Below are positions 35,046-43,912 of a stretch of 64,000 bases of DNA, one piece after another. The notes under the pieces were generated by a model. That model made no database searches and had not been told where the DNA came from. It was given only the letters and a program-made list of their open reading frames with translations. Both the position numbers and the translations under genes were made by a program. Origin of the DNA: Ramlibacter henchirensis. GTDB taxonomy: Bacteria; Pseudomonadota; Gammaproteobacteria; Burkholderiales; Burkholderiaceae_C. Position 1 is the stretch's first letter. Every line of letters starts with the position of its first letter. The stretch is from NCBI RefSeq assembly GCF_004682015.1, contig NZ_SMLM01000001.1:992001-1056000 (forward strand). Direction: 5' to 3'.

Positions 35046-35693
35046 TCAAGGCGCGAGCCGCTCGCGGATCCAGCCGTCACCTTCGCGCGTGTACCTCAGC
35101 CGGTCGTGCAGCCGGCTCTTGCGGCCCTGCCAGAACTGCCACTGGTCCGGCGTGAGCCGGTACCCGCCCCAGTGCGGCGGCCGCGGCGGTTTCAGCATGA
35201 ACTGCGCCCCGTATTTCGCGGCGTTGGCCACCAGCACCGAACGGCCGGCGATCACCTCGCTCTGCGGGCTGGCCCAGGCGCCGATGCGTGAGTCGAGCGG
35301 GCGCGAATGGAAATAGGCGTCGCTCTCGGCGTCGCTGGTCTTCTCGACACGGCCTTCGATGCGCACCACGCGCTCGAGCTCCACCCAGTGGAACTGCAGC
35401 GCCGCATACGGATTGCCGGCCAGCTCGCGGCCCTTGCGGCTGTCGTAGTTCGTGTACCAGACGATGCCGCGCTCGTCGTAGCCCTTGATCAGCACGATGC
35501 GCGTGCTGGGGCGCAGGTCGCCGGCCACCGTGGCAAGCGTCATCGCGTTGGGCTCGGGGATCTGCGCGCTGATCGCCTCGGTCAGCCACTGGTCGAACTG
35601 CCGCAGCGGATCGGCATGGCTGGCCTCTTCGCTCAGCTCGGCGCGCTCGTAGCTTTTGCGCAGGTCGGCGATGCGTTCGGACGTGCTGGACAT
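35046..35693 (-). CDS. pdxH: Pyridoxamine 5'-phosphate oxidase
   Basis: The 215-residue FMN enzyme of vitamin B6 synthesis and salvage has typical segments [27 protein letters not shown] (FMN/PLP site), [11 protein letters not shown] and the C-terminal [22 protein letters not shown]. The length matches E. coli PdxH (218). It makes pyridoxal phosphate in the cytoplasm. It seems a core gene unrelated to the copper locus beside it. Confidence 0.95.
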   Translation of the reverse strand: MSSTSERIADLRKSYERAELSEEASHADPLRQFDQWLTEAISAQIPEPNAMTLATVAGDLRPSTRIVLIKGYDERGIVWYTNYDSRKGRELAGNPYAALQFHWVELERVVRIEGRVEKTSDAESDAYFHSRPLDSRIGAWASPQSEVIAGRSVLVANAAKYGAQFMLKPPRPPHWGGYRLTPDQWQFWQGRKSRLHDRLRYTREGDGWIRERLAP

Positions 35694-35740
35694 GCGCCCA
35701 TTGTGACGCGGCCCCGGCGCGCGCCGCTACAGTGGCCGGC

Positions 35741-36319
35741 ATGGATCCCGGCGAACTCCCCACCGTCATCGTGCTGGCCTCGGGCCGCGGCGAACGCTTC
35801 GTTGCGTCGGGCGGGGCGGGGTCGAAGCTGCAGGCGATGCTCGCCGGCAGGCCGGTGCTGGAGTGGACGCTGGACGCGGTGCGGGCGAGCGGACTGCCGT
35901 TCCATGTGGAAGCCGCCGGGCATCCGGGCATGGGGGATTCGATCGCCGCCGCGGTGCGTGCGACGCGGGAAGCGGCGGGGTGGCTGGTGCTGCCGGGCGA
36001 CCTGCCGCTGGTGCGGGCCGGGACGCTGCGTGCGGTCGCGCGGGCTTTGCGCGAAGAGGGTGCCGAGGTCGTCGTGCCCGTGTACCAGGGGCAGCGCGGG
36101 CATCCGGTTGCGTTTGCGCGCAGCTGCGGTGAAGCGCTTGCCGCGTTGTCCGGGCCTCAAGGCGCCGCATCGGTCGTGAAGGCCCGTCGCCTGCGCGAAC
36201 TGCCGGTCGAGGACGACGGCGTGGTGGTGGACATCGACACGGTGGAGGCGTTGCGGGACGCGCAGCGTCGGTTGCGCGTGCGCGGTGCAGCAGGTCCGGG
36301 GGGCGCGCCGCCCGCCTAG
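35741..36319 (+). CDS. MobA/MocA-like nucleotidyltransferase
   Basis: The 192-residue protein has the nucleotidyltransferase N-terminus VIVLASGRGERF, a variant of LAGGxGxRM. It also has LPGDLPLVRAGTLRAV and GQRGHPVAFAR, as in molybdenum-cofactor cytidylyl/guanylyltransferases. It may add a nucleotide to Mo-pterin, but no molybdoenzyme gene is nearby. The stop shares CTAG with the convergent cupin gene. Confidence 0.82.
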   Translation: MDPGELPTVIVLASGRGERFVASGGAGSKLQAMLAGRPVLEWTLDAVRASGLPFHVEAAGHPGMGDSIAAAVRATREAAGWLVLPGDLPLVRAGTLRAVARALREEGAEVVVPVYQGQRGHPVAFARSCGEALAALSGPQGAASVVKARRLRELPVEDDGVVVDIDTVEALRDAQRRLRVRGAAGPGGAPPA

Positions 36320-37116
36320 CGCCTCGCGAATCCGTACAACTCGGCGCCGCTCTCCACGCAGTGCGCCGGCCCCTCCGCCCAGGCGAGCAGCGAGCAGCCG
36401 AAGCGGCTGGCCAGCGTGACCTCCGCGCCCGGTTCGATCAGCACGAACGCCGGTCCCGATACCGGCTTGTCGTCGACGAGCAGGTCGCCCGCAAGGATGA
36501 AGAAATCGGTGATGGCCGTGTGCTTCACCCGAAGCGGCGGGCACTGCGGCCAGAGGTTCAGGTTGCACAGGCGGCGGTCGTCGCCGGTGCCCGCGTAATC
36601 GAAAAGCGCCTTGCGCGCGACGCCGCCGAAGCGGGTGGGAACGGAGAGCGTCTGGTCGAGCACGACGCACAGGTCCGGCGGCGTTTCAGGGTTGGCGCGC
36701 CGCAGGGCATCCGCCTTCGCGTGCGGGTGGATGGCCAGCCCGCCGTCCGGAATGATCACCGGCCCCTCGAGGCGGGAGACCAGCAACGCGCCGGGATACG
36801 ACACCGCATCGTGCGCCGCCCCCGCGAGGTTGATGCCGACCGCGCCTTCGCCGGTCGTGCCCTGGAAATCCGTGAGCGAGCCCGCGAGGAAGTAGCTCGT
36901 CGCGGTCGCCAGGTGCTGGTGCACGCCCGAGCGGCTGAGCGGATCGAAGGCGAGCAGGCCGAGGAACAGCCCGGCCTCGTCGTCGCGGCGCACCGCCTTT
37001 TCGCGCGCGGTGCCGCGCGGCGTCTCGCGCCAGGGCAGGGCCTCCATGTCGTACGCATAGACGCCCGGGGCCAGGGCGTGGCTCGACGGCAAGGCGGTGG
37101 CGGCGCTGGAGCTCAT
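36316..37116 (-). CDS. Double-cupin (ChrR-like) protein
   Basis: The 266-residue protein has two cupin-type halves: GLFLGLLAFDPLSRSGVHQHLATATSYFLAGSL and a second with HTAITDFFILAGDLLVDDK and GAEVTLASRFG. His residues in HQH and HTAI are candidate metal ligands. It resembles ChrR-like cupins that bind zinc but has no anti-sigma domain. It is divergent from the SDR-TRAP operon and may act on or sense the same substrate. Confidence 0.75.
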   Translation of the reverse strand: MSSSAATALPSSHALAPGVYAYDMEALPWRETPRGTAREKAVRRDDEAGLFLGLLAFDPLSRSGVHQHLATATSYFLAGSLTDFQGTTGEGAVGINLAGAAHDAVSYPGALLVSRLEGPVIIPDGGLAIHPHAKADALRRANPETPPDLCVVLDQTLSVPTRFGGVARKALFDYAGTGDDRRLCNLNLWPQCPPLRVKHTAITDFFILAGDLLVDDKPVSGPAFVLIEPGAEVTLASRFGCSLLAWAEGPAHCVESGAELYGFARR

Positions 37117-37155
37117 GTGGAACCTCGATGCAGTACGGGTTTCCCCGGGACGCCC

Positions 37156-37170
37156 GGGTCGCGACGACCC
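37156..37170. promoter_or_regulatory. Palindrome between the cupin and SDR-TRAP genes
   Basis: GGGTCG, CGA, CGACCC is a perfect inverted repeat in the 125-base divergent intergenic region, 40 bases before the cupin start. It could be a shared operator. Nearby CTAT...ATAG (about 37173-37187) is a second inverted repeat that contains a TACTAT -10-like word on the minus strand. Confidence 0.45.
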
Positions 37171-37241
37171 TTGCTATGGCCCGATAGTAATGAACGCGAC
37201 ATCCGGGCGGTGCCGGATGCGCACGAACAAGGAGGCGCCCG

Positions 37242-38012
37242 GTGCAGATCCATCCCCGATCGAAGGTCCACGCCGTCACCGGCGGCGGCAGCGGCATCGG
37301 AGCGGCGACCGTGGCACTGCTGGCCCAGGCCGGGCACACGGTGGTCGTGCTCGACCGCGCCGAACCGGCGCAGCCCGTCGCGGGCGCCACGTTCATCGAA
37401 GTGGACGTGTCCGACGAAGACGCCGTGGTGGGCGCGTTCGCGCAGATCCGCCAGCAGCACGGACGGCTGGACGGCCTGGTGAACAGCGCGGGCATCGAGT
37501 CGCGCCGCCTGGTGCGCGGCATGGATGCCGCCGCCTGGCAGCGGGTGATGGGCGTCAACGTCACCGGCACCATGCTCTGCACGCGAGAGGCGGCGGCGCT
37601 GATGCGAGAAGGCGGCGAAGGCGGCGCGGTCGTCAACGTGGCCTCCATCGCCGGCAAGCGCATGTCGTACTCGGGCGATGCCGCCTACACCGCGTCGAAG
37701 GCTGCGGTGCTGGGCTTCACGCGCCACGCGGCGTTCGAGCTCGCGGCCGACCGCATCCGCGTCAACGCCGTCTGCCCGGGGCCGACGCTCACTCCCATGA
37801 TCACGCGCAACCTGAGCGCGGAGAGCATCGAGGCCGTGGCCGCCGTCGTGCCGCTGGGCCAGTGGGTCAAGCCCGAGGACGTCGGGCACGCCATCGTGTT
37901 CCTGTTGGGTGACGGCGCGGCGATGTGTACAGGGACTTCACTGGATGTGGACGGCGGGGTCCTGATATCCAATGGCGCTTCCCACGCCGACTATTTCCGC
38001 CAGCGCCAATAG
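37242..38012 (+). CDS. SDR family oxidoreductase
   Basis: The 256-residue protein has the nucleotide motif TGGGSGIG, NSAGIES, catalytic Ser and YTASK, and the GTSLDVDGGVLIS end. It is an NAD(P)-dependent alcohol dehydrogenase/ketoreductase of unknown substrate. Translation starts at GTG (37242) after a strong AAGGAGG. It is first in an operon with a complete TRAP transporter, so it may oxidise the imported acid. Confidence 0.92.
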   Translation: MQIHPRSKVHAVTGGGSGIGAATVALLAQAGHTVVVLDRAEPAQPVAGATFIEVDVSDEDAVVGAFAQIRQQHGRLDGLVNSAGIESRRLVRGMDAAAWQRVMGVNVTGTMLCTREAAALMREGGEGGAVVNVASIAGKRMSYSGDAAYTASKAAVLGFTRHAAFELAADRIRVNAVCPGPTLTPMITRNLSAESIEAVAAVVPLGQWVKPEDVGHAIVFLLGDGAAMCTGTSLDVDGGVLISNGASHADYFRQRQ

Positions 38013-38037
38013 AGACTGTCCCTCCAGGAGACCGAAG

Positions 38038-39018
38038 ATGATCAAGCTGCTCCGAATCCTCGTGCCCTCCGTCCTGCTGACGGCCTTCGCCCCGGTCAAT
38101 GCGCAGCAGACGCTGCGCATGGCCTTCGTGGCGCCGCCGCCGGTGTGGGGACCCATCGCCGACCAGTTCGCCAAGGAAGTGGCCGACCGGACCAAGGGTG
38201 AGCTCAAGGTGCAGTCGTTCGGCGGCGGCCAGCTCGGCAGCCTGCCCCAGAACTACGCGGGCCTGCGCACCGGCCAGGTCGACATGATGCTGGCCGACAC
38301 CGGCACGCTGGCGCTCGCCAAGGGCGGCAAGGATTTCAACGCGCTGTTCGCGCCTTACGTCTTCCGCGACAACGCGCACTTCAAGGCCTTCATGAACTCG
38401 CCCGCCTTCCGCGAGATGCTCGCGCCGGTCGAGAAGGACGCGGGCTTCAAGTACGTGGGCTATGTGTCCGATCGCGCGCCGCGGCAGCTGACGACGGCCA
38501 ACCGCAAGGTGCTCAAGCCCGAGGACATGAAGGGCCTGAAGGTCCGCGTGCCGGAGACGCCCACCATCCTCGAGGTGATGAAGGCCTGGGGCGCTTCGCC
38601 CACGCCGATCCCCGCCGCCGAGCTCTACCTCGCGATGAAGCAGGGCCTGGTGGACGGGCAGGACAACGGCTTCGATGCGATCGCCGGCGCCAAGTACTAC
38701 GAGGTGCAGAAGTTCGCCATGCGCCTGGACTACGTGCAGTCCGGGCTGATGGTGCTGATGGCCGCTGACAAGTGGAATCGCCTGACGCCCGCCCAGCAGA
38801 AGGCGATGACCGAGGCGGCCGCGGAAACCGAGAAGTGGGCCAGCAAGATGACCTGGGAAACGGCCGACAAGTCCATCAGCGTGCTCAAGGCCAATGGCAT
38901 GGAGATCGTCGAGCCCGACCTTGCGCCCTTCCGCAAGAGCGCCGAGGAGGTGCTGCGCCGCCTCGACGGGGAGATGTGGTCGAAGGGCACGCTGCAGAAG
39001 ATCCAGGCGGTGCGCTGA
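38038..39018 (+). CDS. TRAP transporter substrate-binding protein (DctP family)
   Basis: The 326-residue exported protein (signal peptide to VNAQ) has the DctP core: FGGGQLGSLPQNYAGLRTGQVDMM, the conserved Arg in LKGLKVRVPETP-type strand that binds the carboxylate, and GQDNGFD. It captures an organic acid in the periplasm for the DctQM permease encoded next. The ATG at 38038 follows CAGGAG. Confidence 0.93.
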   Translation: MIKLLRILVPSVLLTAFAPVNAQQTLRMAFVAPPPVWGPIADQFAKEVADRTKGELKVQSFGGGQLGSLPQNYAGLRTGQVDMMLADTGTLALAKGGKDFNALFAPYVFRDNAHFKAFMNSPAFREMLAPVEKDAGFKYVGYVSDRAPRQLTTANRKVLKPEDMKGLKVRVPETPTILEVMKAWGASPTPIPAAELYLAMKQGLVDGQDNGFDAIAGAKYYEVQKFAMRLDYVQSGLMVLMAADKWNRLTPAQQKAMTEAAAETEKWASKMTWETADKSISVLKANGMEIVEPDLAPFRKSAEEVLRRLDGEMWSKGTLQKIQAVR

Positions 39019-39029
39019 AGCCGGCGCGC

Positions 39030-39494
39030 ATGCTTCGCGTGCTCGACGCGGCGGTGGAGGCGCTGCTCACCGCGCTGCTGATCGTGCTGGTGCTGGTCGG
39101 CGGCGCGCAGATCGTCTGGCGCTTCGTGCTGGGCGATCCTCTCTCGTGGGTGATCGAGGCGAGCGTGCTGTTGATGGTGTGGGCCACCATGCTGGCCGGC
39201 TACGTCGGCGTCCGCCGCAACGTCCACCTGTCCGCCGACTTCGCGGGCTTCCAGGCCCGCCCCCGCGTGCGCTGGTGGCTGGACCTCGCGAGCCTGCTGC
39301 TGTGCATCGTGTTCGTTGTCGTCTACGGCGTGAGCAGCTTCACCGTGATCGATGCGATGGAAGGCATTCCCTTCACCGCCTTGCCGATCGGGCAGCCGGC
39401 GCTCTATTGGTCGCTGCCCGCCGGCGCGCTGCTGATGGCGCTTGCGCTCGCCGAGCGCGTGGTGCGACACCTGCGGCAGGGCAGGGGAGCGTAG
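39030..39494 (+). CDS. TRAP transporter small permease (DctQ family)
   Basis: The 154-residue protein has four predicted helices, the second with QIVWRFVLGDPLSWVIEASVLLMVWATMLA, typical of DctQ. It forms a complex with the large permease. It sits 11 bases after dctP and directly abuts the dctM start. Confidence 0.92.
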   Translation: MLRVLDAAVEALLTALLIVLVLVGGAQIVWRFVLGDPLSWVIEASVLLMVWATMLAGYVGVRRNVHLSADFAGFQARPRVRWWLDLASLLLCIVFVVVYGVSSFTVIDAMEGIPFTALPIGQPALYWSLPAGALLMALALAERVVRHLRQGRGA

Positions 39495-40793
39495 GTGCAG
39501 CAGATCCTGATGTTCGGCCTGCTCATGGCCGTCTTCCTGGCGCTGGCGCTGGCCGGCCTGCCGGTGTTCTTCGCGATGGGGCTCGCCTCGCTCGTGTTCA
39601 TCCTGTTCACGGGCGGCGCGGTGCCGGTCAACGTGCTGGCCTCGTCCATGGTGCAGGGCATGGACTCGTTCGCCTTCCTCGCGATCCCGTTCTTCTTCCT
39701 CGCGGGTGAGCTGATGAACACCGGCGGCATCACGCGGCGCCTGCTGGCGTTCGCGAGTGCGCTGGTGGGGCACATCCGCGGCGGGCTGTCGCATGTCGCC
39801 ATCCTCGCCAGCATGGTGTTCTCCGGCGTCTCGGGCTCGGCCGTGGCCGACGCTTCGGCGATCGGATCGTCCGTGATCCCGGCCATGAAGGAGCAGGGCT
39901 ATCCGCCGGCGTACGCGGCGGCGGTCGTCGCCGCCGCATCGACGATGGGGCCGATCATTCCGCCATCGATCGCGTTCGTGGTCTACGCGCTGGTCAGCGA
40001 GGTCTCCATCGGCAAGCTGTTCCTGGCGGGCGCCGTCCCAGGGCTGCTGATGGCGGTGTATCTCCTCGCCACGGCTGCGTGGCTGGCGCGCCGCCGCGAC
40101 TTCCCGTACACCGAGCGCGCCTCGATGCGGCGCCTGCTGGCCGCCGGGCGCGACGCGCTGCCGGCGCTGGCCATGCCCTTCATCATCCTGGGCGGCATCG
40201 TCGGCGGCGTCACCACCCCCACCGAGGCCGGCGTGGCCGCCGTGCTGTACGCGATCCTGGTCGGCCTGTTCCTCTATCGCGAACTCGACTGGCGCGGCAT
40301 CCTGAAGATCACGCGCGAGTCGATGATCAGCTCCGGGATGATCCTGCTGACGATCGCGGCTTCGGGCATCTTCTCGTGGCTGGTCGCCAACCTTGCCATC
40401 GGCGACACGCTGGCCAAGACGCTGCTGGCCCTGACCGACAGCCGCTGGATCATGCTGGTGCTGATCAACATCGCGCTGCTGCTGTGGGGTCTGGCGCTGG
40501 AGCCGGCCGTCGCGCTCGTCACGCTCGTGCCGGTGCTGGTACCGCTGGCCAATGCCTACCAGATCGACCTGGTCCACCTCGGCGTGATCGTGGTTCTCAA
40601 CCTGATGATCGGCCAGCTGACGCCGCCATCGGGGGTGATCACGTTCCTCACGGCGCAGATCGCGGGGGCGCCCTTGCACCAGGTGTTTCGCGAGGCGCTT
40701 CCGTTCACGCTCGCGCTCATCGGCGTGCTGCTGCTGGTGACCTTCCTGCCCGGGCTGGCGCTCTGGCTGCCGGGCGTGCTGATCCGGGGTTGA
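39495..40793 (+). CDS. TRAP transporter large permease (DctM family)
   Basis: The 432-residue protein has twelve or more helices, including FFFLAGELMNTGGITRRL, SGVSGSAVADASAIGS and STMGPIIPPSIAFV, the conserved substrate and sodium-site region. It couples sodium entry to substrate import. The start is GTG, immediately after the dctQ stop. Confidence 0.93.
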   Translation: MQQILMFGLLMAVFLALALAGLPVFFAMGLASLVFILFTGGAVPVNVLASSMVQGMDSFAFLAIPFFFLAGELMNTGGITRRLLAFASALVGHIRGGLSHVAILASMVFSGVSGSAVADASAIGSSVIPAMKEQGYPPAYAAAVVAAASTMGPIIPPSIAFVVYALVSEVSIGKLFLAGAVPGLLMAVYLLATAAWLARRRDFPYTERASMRRLLAAGRDALPALAMPFIILGGIVGGVTTPTEAGVAAVLYAILVGLFLYRELDWRGILKITRESMISSGMILLTIAASGIFSWLVANLAIGDTLAKTLLALTDSRWIMLVLINIALLLWGLALEPAVALVTLVPVLVPLANAYQIDLVHLGVIVVLNLMIGQLTPPSGVITFLTAQIAGAPLHQVFREALPFTLALIGVLLLVTFLPGLALWLPGVLIRG

Positions 40794-40812
40794 CAGGCCG
40801 CCGGCTCGTGGT

Positions 40813-41202
40813 CTAGCTCGCGAGCCAGGCCTCGGCTTCCACCAGGCTCGTGAAGGCCTTCAGGTTGAGTCCATGCTTCTGGGCCGAGCGCTCGCTGATG
40901 GCCCGGTATTCACGCGGGTCGACCACGGCCGCCACTTTTTCGATGTCGCTGAGCGCGTGGGCGGTGTGCTCGCCCAGGCGAAGGTGCTCGGTGAAACTCA
41001 GCTCCGGCCGCACGGCCAGCAGGTCGAGGACCACCTTGCGGTCACCGCACATGCGGGCCACCGTCGACACGAGGTCCACGAGGCCGCACACGTCGCACAG
41101 CCGCGCGGTGCCCGTCGCGACGACGAGCAGATGAGCAGTACCGTGGGTGATGCCGACAGTGAACATGGCGGGCAAGTTGCGGCTGAGTTCGTGGGCCTTC
41201 AC
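40813..41202 (-). CDS. STAS/SpoIIAA-like protein
   Basis: The 129-residue soluble protein with alternating strands and helices includes LLVVATGTARLCDVCGLVDLVSTV and KVVLDLLAVRPELSFTEHLRLGEHTA. This resembles the STAS-type SpoIIAA-like fold. The Ser/Thr phosphorylation site cannot be assigned. An internal ATG (residue 13) is an alternative start. No partner kinase is adjacent. Confidence 0.6.
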   Translation of the reverse strand: MKAHELSRNLPAMFTVGITHGTAHLLVVATGTARLCDVCGLVDLVSTVARMCGDRKVVLDLLAVRPELSFTEHLRLGEHTAHALSDIEKVAAVVDPREYRAISERSAQKHGLNLKAFTSLVEAEAWLAS

Positions 41203-41291
41203 CCGCCATTCTGGGGCAGAGTGCGCCGGCGCTCATTGGGGCCGCCACCGAGCTTTGCGCTCCAGCACGATAACGCTGATGATCGTTCGTG

Positions 41292-42068
41292 ATGAAGCAG
41301 CTGAACGCGGCGACGTGGCTCGATCCGGGGATGGTGGCCTGCTATGCGGGCGATACCGGACTGCAGGGCGCGGAGGCGCGGATTCTGTCGGAGCTGCGGC
41401 CACGCATGGGCGCCTGGTCCATGCTCGACGTCGGTGTCGGAGGCGGCCGCACGACGCGGCACTTCGCGCCGGCCGTGGCGGACTACGTTGGCGTGGACAT
41501 CTCGCCCTCGATGGTGGAGCACTGCCGGCGCGAGTTCGGCTCGGGACATTGCCGCTTCGAGGTCACCGACGTGCGCGAGCTGTCCGCGCTCGGCAAGCGC
41601 CGATTCGACCTCGTCCTGTTCAGCTACAACGGCCTCGACTACCTGACCCATGAAGACCGCCTGCGCGCCCTGGAGCAGATCCACGAGGCGTGCCGGCCGG
41701 GCGGCTACTTCTGCTTCTCGACGCACAACATCGAGGCCCTTCCACACCTGATGCGCTTGCGGGCCCAGTACACCCGCGATCCCGAGTGGCTGTGGCGCAA
41801 CCTCGGCAACTGGTTTCGATGGCGGCTTCGGCATGCGCGGCACGTCGCGCGAGTGGCCGCGCAACGGCGAGAGTGGGCCATCGTCAACGACGGCGCCCAC
41901 GAGTGCCGGCTGGAGACCTACTACGTCCGCCCCGCGGCCCAGCTCGCCCAGCTCGAGCCGGCGTTCGGCGGCACCCGCGTGTTCTCGGTCGACGGCCAGG
42001 AACTCGCGCGCGAGGATCTCGAGAGCACCGACGGCGACTGGCTGTATTTCCTCTGCCAGGCTCGGTGA
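41292..42068 (+). CDS. Class I SAM-dependent methyltransferase
   Basis: About 258 residues with the SAM-binding motif LDVGVGGGRTTRHFA, acidic VGVDISPSMVEHC, LVLFSYNGLDYL and GGYFCFSTHNI. The C-terminal part is rich in Arg and aromatic residues. The substrate is unknown. GTG at 41289 and ATG at 41292 are tandem starts; ATG is chosen. Confidence 0.88.
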   Translation: MKQLNAATWLDPGMVACYAGDTGLQGAEARILSELRPRMGAWSMLDVGVGGGRTTRHFAPAVADYVGVDISPSMVEHCRREFGSGHCRFEVTDVRELSALGKRRFDLVLFSYNGLDYLTHEDRLRALEQIHEACRPGGYFCFSTHNIEALPHLMRLRAQYTRDPEWLWRNLGNWFRWRLRHARHVARVAAQRREWAIVNDGAHECRLETYYVRPAAQLAQLEPAFGGTRVFSVDGQELAREDLESTDGDWLYFLCQAR

Positions 42069-42102
42069 AACGGCTGGACACCATCAGGAAAGGAGACGAG
42101 CC

Positions 42103-42351
42103 ATGCTGCAGATGAGACCGGGCTGCGAATGTTGCGACAAGGACCTGCCGGCCCACGAGGCCGGTGCCCGCATCTGTTCCTACAAATGCACCTTCTGCGA
42201 GACATGCGCCACGAGCGTCCTGGGTGGCAAATGTCCGAACTGCGGTGGCGAGCTCGTTGCGCGGCCTACTCGTTCGCTGGCGAGGCTCGCGAAGCATCCC
42301 GCTTCCACGGAACGTGTCTACAAGCCGGGTGGCTGCGTGCAGTCGGCGTAG
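42103..42351 (+). CDS. DUF1272 Cys-rich protein
   Basis: The 82-residue zinc-ribbon-like protein begins MLQMRPGCECCDKDLP and continues ICSYKCTFCETCA and CPNCGGELVARP, with ten cysteines. Members are small cytoplasmic proteins of unknown role, probably zinc-binding. A good AAGGAGA site precedes the ATG. Confidence 0.9.
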   Translation: MLQMRPGCECCDKDLPAHEAGARICSYKCTFCETCATSVLGGKCPNCGGELVARPTRSLARLAKHPASTERVYKPGGCVQSA

Positions 42352-42370
42352 TGGCCATCGGGAGACGCGC

Positions 42371-42772
42371 ATGTCGACCTCGCTTCCAATGCCCGCCAGC
42401 CAGCGCGTCGTCCAGGTCTGCCTGTTCGTCATCGCTTTGATCGGCATCGTCGGCGGCTCCCTGCAGATGTACCTGGGCCAGCCCGAAACCTCGCCGAGGC
42501 TGGACAACGTCCATCGCTTCATGGCGGGCGTGTACCTCGGCACCGGGATCATCTGCCTCTGGGCAGCGATCACCGTGCGCAACCAGGGCACGCTGGTCTA
42601 CCTGCTGGCGCTCGGCATCTTCCTGGCGGGGCTGGGGCGCCTGGTGTCCATCAGCCAGGTCGGCCTGCCGGAGCCCGCGGCGCTCTGGCTCGGATACCTG
42701 ACGCCCGAACTGCTGGTCCCCATCGTCATGGCCTTCGCGCATCGGGCGAGTCGCGCGCATGTGAGGGCCTAG
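42371..42772 (+). CDS. DUF4345-like four-helix membrane protein
   Basis: The 133-residue protein has four hydrophobic helices and the segment DNVHRFMAGVYLGTGIICLWAA, similar to DUF4345 proteins. Its function is unknown. It lies 19 bases after the DUF1272 gene on the same strand, probably one transcript. Confidence 0.75.
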   Translation: MSTSLPMPASQRVVQVCLFVIALIGIVGGSLQMYLGQPETSPRLDNVHRFMAGVYLGTGIICLWAAITVRNQGTLVYLLALGIFLAGLGRLVSISQVGLPEPAALWLGYLTPELLVPIVMAFAHRASRAHVRA

Positions 42773-42863
42773 GCGCCGGGGAGGCTTTGTTGTGCGGGCC
42801 GGACGTTCGGCTCGAACCTCGTTGTTCCTTGCCGATGAGGATGGCAGACTCGCAAGCGCAGCC

Positions 42864-43346
42864 ATGCCAAACCAGCCAGCCATGAGCACGGACGCCGAAA
42901 TCCTCGCCGCGATCGATGCCGCCTTTGGCGCGGCGCCGCGGCCCGAGCATTTCACGAACCACACGCACTGCTGCGAGTGCGCGGAGCACGACGACGTGCT
43001 GCGATCCAGGACGCGCGAGACACTGCAGCACGCGGACGTCGGCAATCCCGGCTGGGATCCGATCTGTTTCACTTCGGCCGAAGGTTTCGCGTACTACTTT
43101 CCGGCATTGGCCCGGCTCGCGCTGGCGGAGCCCTCACGGGAGCACGGCTGGTACGCGGATCAATTGCTTTTTCACCTGTCTTCCGGGTTCAAAGAGAACA
43201 CCTACTATCTTCATTGCGACGCGGACCGAAGAGCGGCCGTGGCTCGCTTGCTCGGCCACTTGATCCAGACCCGCACCGCGCTGATCGAAGACTACGCTGC
43301 GGCGGACGAATTCCTGCGGTGCCATGAACTGTGGGGTGAAGCGTGA
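42864..43346 (+). CDS. DUF6714-like protein
   Basis: The protein is about 160 residues from the ATG at 42864 (42882 and a GTG at 42792 are alternatives). It has HFTNHTHCCECAEHD and a later ADEFLRCHELW, giving His/Cys residues that might bind metal. It resembles DUF6714 proteins. Its stop overlaps the start of the DUF1653 gene, giving translational coupling. Confidence 0.7.
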   Translation: MPNQPAMSTDAEILAAIDAAFGAAPRPEHFTNHTHCCECAEHDDVLRSRTRETLQHADVGNPGWDPICFTSAEGFAYYFPALARLALAEPSREHGWYADQLLFHLSSGFKENTYYLHCDADRRAAVARLLGHLIQTRTALIEDYAAADEFLRCHELWGEA

Positions 43347-43582
43347 TGCTCCCTCTTCCGCCCACTCCCATCGGCCGCTATCGCCACTACAAGGGCGGCG
43401 AGTACGAGGTCCTCGGCGTGGCGCGCCACAGCGAGACGGAGGAGCCGCTGGTGGTGTACCGGCCGCTCTACAACGATTCGGGGCTCTGGGTCCGTCCGCA
43501 TGCCATGTTCTTCGGCGACGTGGAGGTCGATGGAAGAAGGCAGCCCCGGTTCGTTCTGATCGCGGAAACAAGCAACCCCTGA
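43343..43582 (+). CDS. DUF1653 protein
   Basis: The 79-residue protein matches DUF1653: GRYRHYKGGEYEVLGVARHSETEEP, VYRPLYNDSGLWVRP and FVLI. Its function is unknown; it is common in proteobacteria. GTG at 43343 is followed at once by ATG. It overlaps the upstream stop by four bases. Confidence 0.88.
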   Translation: MMLPLPPTPIGRYRHYKGGEYEVLGVARHSETEEPLVVYRPLYNDSGLWVRPHAMFFGDVEVDGRRQPRFVLIAETSNP

Positions 43583-43599
43583 TTGAGGTCACTACAACA

Positions 43600-43875
43600 A
43601 TGTCCAAGTCCCGTCTCGTCCCGATCCTCTCAATCGCCGCGCTCCTCGCCCTGTCCGTGGCGTTCAATCCGTCGCCCGACCGCCACCGCATCAAGATCAA
43701 GGAGTCGCTGGCCGACCGCAGCGCGCTGGCACGCGTGCTGTCCCTCGGTTCGCTGGCGGCGCTGGCCTCGAACTACCACTCGCTCGGCGTGGCGTCGTAC
43801 ACCAAGGTGGGCGACCGGCTGCTGTCGGTCGGGTTCATGGGTTTCGTCTACGTCCCGGACCAGACGAAGTCCTGA
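43600..43875 (+). CDS. Small exported or anchored protein
   Basis: The 91-residue protein has an N-terminal hydrophobic segment (LVPILSIAALLALSVAFNPSP) and a short mature domain ending VGFMGFVYVPDQ. It resembles small DUF4359-type periplasmic proteins, but that is a weak match by eye. It is last in the run of small genes. Confidence 0.6.
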   Translation: MSKSRLVPILSIAALLALSVAFNPSPDRHRIKIKESLADRSALARVLSLGSLAALASNYHSLGVASYTKVGDRLLSVGFMGFVYVPDQTKS

Positions 43876-43883
43876 CGAAGGCC

Positions 43884-43899
43884 GGCGGGCGGTCCCGCC
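43884..43899. other. GC hairpin between convergent genes
   Basis: A six-base stem GGCGGG/CCCGCC with a four-base loop lies between the small exported gene and chaC. No T-run is present on either side, so termination is possible but weak. Confidence 0.35.
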
Positions 43900-43912
43900 T
43901 GCCGACGTCTGG

